Positions 26,571 to 34,395 of a stretch of DNA of 64,000 nucleotides are shown here, in pieces. Within the stretch, counting starts at the first letter, position 1. Each line of letters begins with the position of its first letter. The stretch lies in assembly GCF_000319305.2 (NCBI RefSeq), contig NZ_AMWJ02000002.1, positions 1,998,001 through 2,062,000 of the forward strand, written 5' to 3'. The notes under the pieces were generated by a model. That model had not been told where the DNA came from. It did no database searches and saw nothing but the letters and a program-made list of their open reading frames with translations. The position numbers were made by a program, and so were the translations under genes. This stretch comes from Pseudomonas bharatica CSV86 (GTDB lineage: Bacteria; Pseudomonadota; Gammaproteobacteria; Pseudomonadales; Pseudomonadaceae).

Positions 26571-27433
26571 ACCTCTCGCAATCGGCCTTCAGCCGCAGCA
26601 TCCAGGCCCTGGAACACAGCGTCGGTTGCCAGTTGGTGGACCGCGGACGCAAGGACCTGGCGCCAACCAAGCAGGGCCAGTTGCTGCTGGAGCACGCGCG
26701 CCGGCTGGTCAGCGGCGCCCAGCAGATGGCCAACGAGATCAGCCAGTTCAATGGCCTGGAGGCGGGGGAACTGCGTTTCGGCTGCGGCCCGGCGCCGGCC
26801 TCGGGATTGATCCCCCGGGCCATCGGCAGCTTTATCGGGCGCTACCCCAAGGCCCGGGTGCAGTTCCAGGTGGATGACTGGCAAAGCCTGAGCAAGCGCC
26901 TGCTCAGTGAAGAGTTCGAGTTCTTCGTTGCCGACACCCGCCACTTCGAGGCCGACCCGGACTACCTGACCCAGCGCCTGCGCCCGCGCAAATGGCATTT
27001 CTGCTGCCGCGCCGGGCATCCGCTGGCCCAGCGCGACAGCGTCAGCGCCAGCGAACTGATGAGCTACCCGCTGGCGGTGACCATCCGCCCGCCGAACCTG
27101 CGCAAAGTCATCGTCGACCTGAGCGGCAAGCCGGACTTCACGCCCAATGTGGAGTGCGAGAACAGCTACAGCTTGCTGGGAGTGGTACTGCGCTCGGACG
27201 CCATCGGCATCGCCGGTTCCTACAGCGACGCGTTGCACAACGCCAAGGGCGAACTGGTGTGCCTGAAGGTCGATGGCCTGGCCGACGACCTGGAAGAGCT
27301 CTACACCCGCTACGGCATCGTCAGCCGCGCCGGCTACCGGCTGTCGCCCCTGGCAGCGGCAATGATCGACGAGATCAAGCGCACCGACGAGCAGGACGAG
27401 GAAGTACGCAGCCTGGACAACCTCGCGGTCTGA
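26489..27433 (+). CDS. LysR-type regulator of the sulfate-ester island (SftR-like)
   Basis: The 314-residue protein begins MHIDLRQLRHFIAIAEQRSF and has the winged-helix N-terminus (NLSQSAFSRSIQALEHSVGC) and a periplasmic-binding-like effector domain. The start is fixed by an in-frame stop (TGA) at 26483-26485. No ribosome-binding site is visible. It is divergent from the receptor gene and upstream of a sulfatase gene. In P. putida S-313 a LysR protein, SftR, controls sulfate-ester genes in a similar cluster; I infer the same role from context only. Confidence 0.85.
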   Translation: MHIDLRQLRHFIAIAEQRSFVAAAAAVNLSQSAFSRSIQALEHSVGCQLVDRGRKDLAPTKQGQLLLEHARRLVSGAQQMANEISQFNGLEAGELRFGCGPAPASGLIPRAIGSFIGRYPKARVQFQVDDWQSLSKRLLSEEFEFFVADTRHFEADPDYLTQRLRPRKWHFCCRAGHPLAQRDSVSASELMSYPLAVTIRPPNLRKVIVDLSGKPDFTPNVECENSYSLLGVVLRSDAIGIAGSYSDALHNAKGELVCLKVDGLADDLEELYTRYGIVSRAGYRLSPLAAAMIDEIKRTDEQDEEVRSLDNLAV

Positions 27434-27575
27434 GCCGGCTTGCCAGCGCCGGCAGAAGCCGCGGAGCCACGGCCCCGCATTGCATGAAACGCATCATGGC
27501 TATTCGGCAAATGCGCTTGCCGGAAGCCCCCGCCGAAGGCGAAAAACCTCGCCTGTCTTTCCTTCGGTGAATCTC

Positions 27576-29192
27576 ATGTCAAATAGCCTTCCACCCGTGC
27601 GCAACGTGCTCTACATCATGTGCGACCAACTGCGCCGGGATTACCTGTCGTGCTACGGCCACCCGCACCTGCATACGCCGAACATCGATCGCCTGGCCGC
27701 GGCCGGGGTGCGCTTCAGCCGCGCCTATACCCAGGGCACCATCTGCGGCCCGTCGCGCATGTCGGCCTACACCGGGCGTTACGTCAGCAGCCATCAGGTG
27801 GCCTGGAACGCCGTGCCCCTGCCCCTGGAAGAACTGACCCTGGGCGACTACCTGCGGCCCCACGGCATCCGCACCGCGCTGGTGGGCAAGACCCACGCCA
27901 CACCCAACCTCGACGCCCTGCAACGCCTGGCCATCGATCCCGACAGCGCCCAGGCCGAGGCGCTCAACGAGGTCGGCTTCGAACCCTACCTGCGTCACGA
28001 CGGCATCTACCCCGACGACCCGATCTTCGACGACAAGCGCGATGCCGCGCCCTACACCCATTACCTGCGCGGGCTCGGCTACGACGGGGTCAACCCCTGG
28101 CACGACTGGGCCAACGCCGGGGCCGGCGAGCAGGGGCAGATCCTCAGCGGCTGGAAGATGCGCAACGCCCACCTGCCGGCCCGGGTCGCCGAAGAACACT
28201 CGGAAACCGTCTACACCACCGACCGCGCCATCGCCTTCATCAACGAGCAGGGCGAGCAACCCTGGTGCCTGCACCTGTCCTACATCAAGCCGCACTGGCC
28301 CTACATCGCGCCAGCGCCCTACCACGCCCTGTATGGCCCCGACCAGGTCATCCCGGCGGTGCGCGCCGCACCCGGGCAGCTTAGCGACCACCCGGTCTAC
28401 CACGCCTTCCGCCAGCATGAAGAGAGCCTGAATTTTTCCCGGGATGAAGTGCGCCTGAACGTGGTGCCGACCTACATGGGCCTGATCAAGCAAGTGGACG
28501 ATCAACTGGGCCGGCTGCTGGACTTGCTGCAGAGCAACGGCCGTTGGGACGACACCCTGATCGTCTTCACCAGCGACCACGGTGACTTCCTCGGCGACCA
28601 CTACCTGGGAGAGAAGGAGTTCCTGCTGGAGCCGGCGGTGGGCGTGCCACTGATCGTCCGCGACCCGCGGGCGGCAGCGGACAACAGCCGTGGCAGCGTG
28701 GACGAGCGCCTGGTAGAAACCATCGACGCCCTGCCGACGTTCCTCGATGCCCTGGGCCTGCCGGGCGCCGACCACCGTCTGGAGGGCCGCTCGCTGATCC
28801 CGCTGCTGCACGGCGCGACACCGGACTGGCGCCGCTACGCCATCAGCGAATACGACTATGCCTTCCAGGCCCCGGCCCGGGAGCGCCTGGGCCAGCCCAT
28901 CGACCGTTGCCGCATGACCATGGTGCGCAGCGAGCGCTGGAAGTACCTGGCCTATGACGGCTTGCGTCCACAGCTGTTCGACCTGGACAACGATCCCCAT
29001 GAACTCCATGACCTGGGAGCCAACCCGGCCTATGCCGCCGTGCGTGAAGAGCACCTGGGGTATCTGCTGGAGTGGCTGCGCGGCCTGAAGCGCCGCACCA
29101 CCATCAGCCATGAAGAGATCGACCTGCGCGGCCAGCGTTTCCGCTATGGCGAACCGGAAAGCGAAAAGCTGGTGCAGATCGGCGTGTGGTAA
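27576..29192 (+). CDS. Type I sulfatase/phosphonate-monoesterase-like hydrolase (CGPSR motif)
   Basis: From ATG 27576 there are 538 residues of the alkaline-phosphatase superfamily. Asp17 in YIMCDQLRRDY and the later TSDHGDFLGDH provide metal ligands. The CGPSR motif starts at Cys57, which would be converted to formylglycine. TPNIDRLAAAGVRFSRAYTQ and SHQVAWN are closer to choline-sulfatase and phosphonate-monoester-hydrolase relatives than to AtsA. The substrate cannot be told. No signal peptide, so it acts in the cytoplasm. It follows the LysR gene by 142 bases. Confidence 0.85.
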   Translation: MSNSLPPVRNVLYIMCDQLRRDYLSCYGHPHLHTPNIDRLAAAGVRFSRAYTQGTICGPSRMSAYTGRYVSSHQVAWNAVPLPLEELTLGDYLRPHGIRTALVGKTHATPNLDALQRLAIDPDSAQAEALNEVGFEPYLRHDGIYPDDPIFDDKRDAAPYTHYLRGLGYDGVNPWHDWANAGAGEQGQILSGWKMRNAHLPARVAEEHSETVYTTDRAIAFINEQGEQPWCLHLSYIKPHWPYIAPAPYHALYGPDQVIPAVRAAPGQLSDHPVYHAFRQHEESLNFSRDEVRLNVVPTYMGLIKQVDDQLGRLLDLLQSNGRWDDTLIVFTSDHGDFLGDHYLGEKEFLLEPAVGVPLIVRDPRAAADNSRGSVDERLVETIDALPTFLDALGLPGADHRLEGRSLIPLLHGATPDWRRYAISEYDYAFQAPARERLGQPIDRCRMTMVRSERWKYLAYDGLRPQLFDLDNDPHELHDLGANPAYAAVREEHLGYLLEWLRGLKRRTTISHEEIDLRGQRFRYGEPESEKLVQIGVW

Positions 29193-29203
29193 GCCGAACC
29201 GCC

Positions 29204-29378
29204 CTGTGGGGGTTCACCCGCGATTGCGGTGGTGACTTCATCATAGCAATCGCGGGTAAACCCACAGTGACCGTGTCGGGCACAAAACCTGCGGCTGGCC
29301 GAGGAACCTGTGGGAGCTGGCTTGCCAGCGATAGCAATAGTGGCCACACCACCGCAATCGCGGGTAAACCCCCACAGG
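29204..29378. repeat. Compound REP cluster between the second sulfatase gene and atsK
   Basis: Two REP families interleave. CTGTGGGGGTTCACCCGCGA (29204) pairs with TCGCGGGTAAACCCACAG (29250) and recurs at 29358. Between them the CTGTGGGAGCTGGCTTGCCA unit (29309) carries the same spacer found at 14184-14229. This gap of 292 bases between convergent genes holds nothing else that I recognise. Confidence 0.8.
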
Positions 29379-29484
29379 GTACGCGTCGTGCCTTGAAACT
29401 GTTCTCTGCTCGACAGCGCAGCCTGAAGGCCGGGCGGCCCCCCCACAAGCTCCTCACAAATCAAAGAGTCAAAGGGCTTCCGGG

Positions 29485-30390
29485 TCAAAGGCCCTTGATG
29501 GTCTGGCTGCGCTGGCCGTGGACACCCACCGGGACGTCGCCCTTGAGGGTCACGCGGCGTACGATACGGTCCTGGGTGCCATAGTCGTCCACGGCGTAAT
29601 GCTGGGTCGAGCGGTTGTCCCAGATCGCCACGTCACCGGCGCTCCAGCGCCAGCGCACGGTGTTTTCCAGGCGGGTCACATGGCTTTGCAGCAGGTTGAA
29701 CAGGTGCGCCGAATCGGCCTGGGAATAGCCCTTGATGCGCTTGACGAAATGCCCCAGCACCAGGCTCTTTTCGCCACTCTCCGGGTGCACCCGGACGATC
29801 GGGTGCTCGGTCTCGTACACCGTGGAGGTGAAGACCTTGCGGTAGCGCTCCAGCTTCTGCGCCGAAACGTCGGGCTTGGCCCCGGCGTAGTCGTACTCGT
29901 TGCTGTGCACCGCCCAGAGTCGATCCGCCAGCTCGCGCAGTTCTGCCGGGAGTTCGTTGTACGCCGTGGCGGTGTTGGCCCACACGGTGTCGCCACCGGA
30001 GGCCGGGGCCACCACCGAACGCAGGATCGAGGCTTTCGGGTAGGCATCGACGAAGGTCACGTCGGTGTGCCAGGAGTTGGCCCGCTGGCCTTCGGCACCG
30101 TCCAGCTCCAGCAGGTAGCGGGTGCCGTCACGCACCGGCACGGTGGGGTGGGCCACCGGCTCGCCCAGTAGTTGCGAGAAGGCTTCCTGGCTCTGGTCGT
30201 CGAGATGACCCTGGCCACGGAAGAAGATCACCTTGTACTGCACCAGCGCCTGCTGGATGGCGTCCACGGTGGCGGCGTCCAGTTCGCCGGACAGTTGCAC
30301 GCCACGGATCTCGGCGCCGATGCGACCGGCCACCGGGTGGATATCAAGGGCATGGACAGCGGGTTCAACGGCTAGGACGGCATTGCTCAT
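29485..30390 (-). CDS. atsK: AtsK, 2-oxoglutarate-dependent alkylsulfatase
   Basis: A non-heme iron dioxygenase of the TauD family that hydroxylates medium-chain alkyl sulfates so that aldehyde and sulfate are released. From ATG 30390 there are 301 residues. The iron ligands fall exactly where known for P. putida AtsK: His108 and Asp110 in SWHTDVTF and His264 in STQHYAVDD. Arg275 and Arg279 are available for 2-oxoglutarate. The longer frame to 30456 is not needed. It lies downstream of atsR on the same strand, with 208 bases between that may hold its own promoter. Confidence 0.94.
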   Translation of the reverse strand: MSNAVLAVEPAVHALDIHPVAGRIGAEIRGVQLSGELDAATVDAIQQALVQYKVIFFRGQGHLDDQSQEAFSQLLGEPVAHPTVPVRDGTRYLLELDGAEGQRANSWHTDVTFVDAYPKASILRSVVAPASGGDTVWANTATAYNELPAELRELADRLWAVHSNEYDYAGAKPDVSAQKLERYRKVFTSTVYETEHPIVRVHPESGEKSLVLGHFVKRIKGYSQADSAHLFNLLQSHVTRLENTVRWRWSAGDVAIWDNRSTQHYAVDDYGTQDRIVRRVTLKGDVPVGVHGQRSQTIKGL

Positions 30391-30598
30391 CAGATACACC
30401 CTCATCGACTGCTTACGGTTGGAACCGCCGCGAAACAACGCTCTATCCATATTCACTTTGCGTCTAATGGAAAGTTCGATGCTTCGCCTGCGGAATAAGA
30501 GTTTCCATTTAAGGCTTCAGCCCTGACTCGCCGCAAATACCTTCGGACTATTTTTCAGATGCCGGGAAAGCATGTCGAAACAGGCGTTCGGCCGGTGC

Positions 30599-31621
30599 TC
30601 AAAGACCGGCAGCCGCCAACTGCGGCGCCACCCAGGCATCGACCTTGAACGGCTTGCGGATCAAGCGTTCCTTGGCCGCCAGGTCCACCGAGTCCTGCAA
30701 TTTGCCGAGGAACACCGGGTCGAGGGTCGAGGGGAAGATCTCGCTCAGGCGCTGGTCCTTGAGGTCTTCCTGCAGGATCACCGGCGGGTAGCTGGCCAGG
30801 CCCGACACCAGCTGGATATAGGCTTCCTTGTTGCTGTCCTGGGTCAGCCACGCTACGGCCTGCTGCTGTGCCTTGAGCAGTTTCGCCACGGCTTCGGGGT
30901 GCTCGTCGACAAACTTGCCGGCGCCCACCAGCACGCTCTGCACACTGCCGGCACCGCCCAGGTCCTTGGTGCTCAGGGGCAGTTCGGCCAGCCCCTTGCT
31001 GCGCAGGGCCGAAAGTCCGGTGCTGCCCCAGGAGGCGTCGATCTGCTTGGCCGCCAGGGCCGCAATCGCCGCGTTGAAGTCGAGGTTGACCACTTTCAGG
31101 TCCTTCTCGCTGAGGCCGCGGCTGGCCAGGGCCGCGTCGAACGACAGTTGCGTAGCGGTACCACGGAACACCGCCACGCGCTTGCCCTTGAGGTCTTCCA
31201 GGGTCTTGATCCCGGAGCCCGGCACCACGCCCAGGTAATGCTTGATGCCGCGGGCCGAGGCGCTAAGCAAGCGCGTATCCAGGCCATTGGACTTGCCGAT
31301 GATGGCCGCCAGGTCGCCGAGATAGGCCAGGTCCACCTGGCCGTTGGCGAAGGCCTCGTTGATCACCGGGCCTGCGCCCTTGAAGAAATTCCACTGGATC
31401 TTGATGCCCTGGTCGGCGAAGGCCTTTTCGTAGATCTGTTGCTGGCGCAGCACATCCACCACCCCGCCACCGCTGTGCTGGGTCCCGGCGCTGAGGTCGG
31501 GCACGGCGATGCGGATTTCCTTGAGTTCGGCAGCCTGGGCCAGCAGCGGCAGGCAACCCAGGAGCCCGGCCAAGGCCGGCGCGGCGAACAGGCTGATTAC
31601 GCGTTTGAAGGGAAGGTTCAT
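30599..31621 (-). CDS. atsR: AtsR, periplasmic sulfate-ester/sulfonate binding protein of an ABC importer
   Basis: From ATG 31621 there are 340 residues: a signal peptide (MNLPFKRVISLFAAPALAGL ending near AQAAE) and an SsuA/TauA-like binding fold (IRIAVPDLSAGTQHSGGGVV, VDLAYLGDLAAIIGK, GKRVAVFRGTATQLSFDAAL). It would deliver substrate to AtsBC. It is transcribed away from atsB across a 352-base AT-rich divergent region. The assignment rests on fold and neighbours; a sulfonate binding protein would look much the same. Confidence 0.86.
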   Translation of the reverse strand: MNLPFKRVISLFAAPALAGLLGCLPLLAQAAELKEIRIAVPDLSAGTQHSGGGVVDVLRQQQIYEKAFADQGIKIQWNFFKGAGPVINEAFANGQVDLAYLGDLAAIIGKSNGLDTRLLSASARGIKHYLGVVPGSGIKTLEDLKGKRVAVFRGTATQLSFDAALASRGLSEKDLKVVNLDFNAAIAALAAKQIDASWGSTGLSALRSKGLAELPLSTKDLGGAGSVQSVLVGAGKFVDEHPEAVAKLLKAQQQAVAWLTQDSNKEAYIQLVSGLASYPPVILQEDLKDQRLSEIFPSTLDPVFLGKLQDSVDLAAKERLIRKPFKVDAWVAPQLAAAGL

Positions 31622-31973
31622 GGGTGCGGCTCCTGAAGACCAAGGCTGTGAGGAGCAGAAGGTAGGCACGAAATCGACAAACATTTAAATACTATAAGTT
31701 CACATTTTAATAACCATATTGAATAAACCAGCTATCACGGACGCCTCCGAGGATATGCAGGAGACACATGAAAAATATTCTTCAAATGCATTGGATGCGT
31801 GTCGGTAAAGAAGCCTTAAATGGCTTTTCTTATCTCTTAATAGTATCGATAAGAACTTTACTAGAAGCATAACGAATAAACCGTAGGCGCCGCCCTGCCG
31901 GCCAGGAGGCCCGCAGGCCCAGCGCCTACGCCATCGTTCCATGCCATGCAGAACCCGACGACGGAGGTCATCC
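31622..31973. promoter_or_regulatory. Divergent atsR / atsB control region
   Basis: A 352-base region, clearly more AT-rich than its surroundings between about 31675 and 31880, so it probably holds both promoters and sulfur-responsive sites. Toward atsB there is a strong stem GTAGGCGC (31883-31890) / GCGCCTAC (31922-31929) with a further inner GC stem. A 34-codon frame (31768-31872) opens after AGGAG. I see no protein gene that is clearly real here. Confidence 0.6.
31768..31872 (+). CDS. Possible 34-residue peptide in the atsB leader
   Basis: ATG 31768 follows AGGAG with four bases between. The peptide starts MKNILQMHWMRVGKEALNGF and continues with a hydrophobic stretch ending LLEA. It uses AT-rich codons unlike its neighbours and has no cysteine. 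No family is recognised. It could be a leader peptide, a tiny membrane protein or chance. Confidence 0.25.
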   Translation: MKNILQMHWMRVGKEALNGFSYLLIVSIRTLLEA

Positions 31974-33569
31974 ATGGCCCGTGTTTCCCTGCTCAGCCTG
32001 CCCTTGGCGGCACCGTCCAACGGACGCCCGGGCTGGCCCGCCATCCATCAGCGCCTGCTGCCCTGGCTGCTGCCCCTGAGCCTGTTCGTTTTGTGGTGGC
32101 TGGCCAGCCGCAACCTGTGGATGAGCGAGCAGATCCTGCCGGCCCCGGCGCTGGTCTGGAGCAGCGCCCTGGAGCTGGGCCGGGGCGATCTGTGGAGTCA
32201 TTTGGCGATCAGCCTGCAGCGCCTGGCCTGGGGCGTCCTTGCGGGCATTGCCGCCGGCGCCCTGCTGGGTGGGGCGCTGGGCTTCAGCCGGCGCCTGGAG
32301 CGACTGGTTTACCCCACCTTCGCCGCCTTGGCGCAGATTCCGACCCTGGCCTGGATTCCGCTGTTCATGGTGTTTTTCGGCATCGACGAAATGCTCAAGC
32401 TGGTCGTGCTGGTCAAAGCCGTGGTGGTTCCCGTGACCGTGCACACCCTGGTGGGCGTGCGCGACGCCCAGCCCAGGCTGCGGGAAGCTGCCGCAGTGCT
32501 GCGCCTGCCTCCCGCGCTGCTGATCCGGCGCCTGGTGCTGCCCGCCGCGCTGCCGGCGTTCATGGCCGGCGTGCGCCTGGCCCTGGCCACCGGCTGGACC
32601 TCGCTGCTGGCGGTGGAACTGCTCGCCTCCAGCGAAGGCATCGGCTACCTGATGGTCTGGGCACGCCAGTTGTTCATGCTGGACATCGTGTTCGTGTGCA
32701 TCCTGGTGATCGGCGTACTCGGCGTGGGCATGGACCGCGGTATCGGCTGGCTCGACCGCACACTGGTGCACTGGCCGCACCCGGCCACCGCCGCCCTGGG
32801 CCGTGGTCCGCGCTATCAGGGCTGGCAGCGCCTGCAACCCTGGCTGCTGCCCCTGGCCTTGCTGGCCCTGTGGCAGCTGGCAAGCGCAGGGCAGTGGGTG
32901 GACGCCAATATTCTGGTCAGTCCGCTGCTGGTACTAAGCACCACTGTCGACGGCCTGCGCGACGGCAGCCTGCTGAGGGGCATGGGGCTGAGCCTGGGGC
33001 GCGCCCTTGGCGGCCTTGCCCTCGGCGGCGGGCTGGGCCTGGCCCTGGGCTTGCTGCTGGGAATGTCGCGCCTCGCTGAACGGCTGCTGGGACCGACCCT
33101 GGCCGCCCTCCGCCAGATCGCCATTTTCGCCTGGGTACCGCTGCTCACCGCCTGGTTCGGCCTGGGGGAACTGGCCAAGTGGGTGTTCGTCGCCATGGCC
33201 GCGTTCTTCCCGCTGTTCATCGCCACCCAGCGCAGCGTCGCCCAGCTCTCGCCGCAACTGGCCGAAGCCGCCCAGGTGCTGCGCCTGAACCTCTGGCAAC
33301 GGCTGCGCCGGCTGGTGTTGCCCGGTGCGGCGCCGGGCATCTTCGCCGGCCTGCGCATCAGCCTGATCTACGCCTGGATGGGCACCATCGGCGCGGAATA
33401 CTTCATGCCCTCCAATGGCGGCATAGGCAGTCAGATGATCAGTGCCCAGCAACTGCTGCGCATGGACCTGATCATGGCCGGCATGCTCCTGGTGGGCTTG
33501 ACCGGGGCCCTGCTCAATCGCCTGGGCCTACAACTCGAAACCCGCGCTACCCGCTGGAGACACGCATGA
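31974..33569 (+). CDS. atsB: AtsB, fused double ABC permease for sulfate esters
   Basis: From ATG 31974 (GGAGGT upstream) there are 531 residues, about twice the size of SsuC or TauC. Two complete permease domains follow each other, each with about six membrane segments and its own ATPase-contact loop: REAAAVLRLPPALLIRRLVL in the first half and EAAQVLRLNLWQRLRRLVLP in the second. One chain therefore replaces the usual homodimer. The stop overlaps the atsC start by four bases (ATGA). Confidence 0.88.
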   Translation: MARVSLLSLPLAAPSNGRPGWPAIHQRLLPWLLPLSLFVLWWLASRNLWMSEQILPAPALVWSSALELGRGDLWSHLAISLQRLAWGVLAGIAAGALLGGALGFSRRLERLVYPTFAALAQIPTLAWIPLFMVFFGIDEMLKLVVLVKAVVVPVTVHTLVGVRDAQPRLREAAAVLRLPPALLIRRLVLPAALPAFMAGVRLALATGWTSLLAVELLASSEGIGYLMVWARQLFMLDIVFVCILVIGVLGVGMDRGIGWLDRTLVHWPHPATAALGRGPRYQGWQRLQPWLLPLALLALWQLASAGQWVDANILVSPLLVLSTTVDGLRDGSLLRGMGLSLGRALGGLALGGGLGLALGLLLGMSRLAERLLGPTLAALRQIAIFAWVPLLTAWFGLGELAKWVFVAMAAFFPLFIATQRSVAQLSPQLAEAAQVLRLNLWQRLRRLVLPGAAPGIFAGLRISLIYAWMGTIGAEYFMPSNGGIGSQMISAQQLLRMDLIMAGMLLVGLTGALLNRLGLQLETRATRWRHA

Positions 33570-34381
33570 ACGCACCCCTGGTCAGTTTCAATCACGTGGG
33601 CAAGACCTTCGCCGTCGCCGGTGGCGAGGTGGAGGCGATCCGCGAATTCAACCTGGACATCGCCGAGGGCGAATTCGTCGCCATCGTCGGCTCCAGCGGC
33701 TGTGGCAAGTCCACCCTGCTGCGCCTGCTGATCGGCCTGGACACCGAGTTCCGCGGCGAAATCCGGGTCGACGGCCAACGGGTCAGCGGCATCGGCAGTG
33801 AACGCGGCATCGTGTTCCAGGAGCATCGCCTGTTCCCCTGGCTGACCGTGGCCGAGAACATCGGCCTGGGCCTGGTCAACGAGCCGTTGAGCGCCGCCGA
33901 ACACCAGCGGCGGATCGGCGATTTCATCGAGCTGGTTGGGCTCAAGGACTTTGCCCGGGCCTATCCCCATCAGCTTTCCGGCGGTATGGCGCAGCGGGTG
34001 GCGATTGCCCGCGGGCTGGTGGCCAGCCCGCGCATCCTGCTGCTGGACGAGCCCTTCGGCGCGCTCGACGCCCTGACCCGCCAGCAGATGCAGGACGAAC
34101 TGCTGGCAATTCGCGAGCGGGCCAGAATCACCACGGTGCTGGTGACCCACGATGTCGAGGAAGCGATTTTCCTGGCCGATCGGGTGGTGGTGATGGAGCC
34201 GCGCCCGGGACGGATCAAGCACGTGGTTCAGGTGAACCTGCCACACCCGCGCCAGCGCAGCGGTTTCGACTTTCACCAACTGCGCGAAGAACTGCTCCAC
34301 GAACTGACCAGCGACGATCACTACCAGGCCCCGCCGCCGGTGCAGATCCGCGACCTGCCCTTGACCTTCATTGCCTGCTGA
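33566..34381 (+). CDS. atsC: AtsC, ATPase of the sulfate-ester ABC importer
   Basis: The 271-residue SsuB/TauB-type ATPase has Walker A GSSGCGKST (42-50), Q-loop FQEHRLFPW, signature LSGGMAQR, Walker B RILLLDEPFGALD and switch THDVEEA. The start MNAPLVSFNHVGKTFAVAGG overlaps the atsB stop, so stoichiometric coupled translation is expected. atsA follows after 14 bases. Confidence 0.92.
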   Translation: MNAPLVSFNHVGKTFAVAGGEVEAIREFNLDIAEGEFVAIVGSSGCGKSTLLRLLIGLDTEFRGEIRVDGQRVSGIGSERGIVFQEHRLFPWLTVAENIGLGLVNEPLSAAEHQRRIGDFIELVGLKDFARAYPHQLSGGMAQRVAIARGLVASPRILLLDEPFGALDALTRQQMQDELLAIRERARITTVLVTHDVEEAIFLADRVVVMEPRPGRIKHVVQVNLPHPRQRSGFDFHQLREELLHELTSDDHYQAPPPVQIRDLPLTFIAC

Positions 34382-34395
34382 ACAGGAGTGCCGCG

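Noticed and set aside
31700..32044. A 114-codon minus-strand frame in the atsR/atsB gap
   Set aside because: Runs antisense into atsB, no ribosome-binding site and no recognisable family. Kept only as part of the control region.
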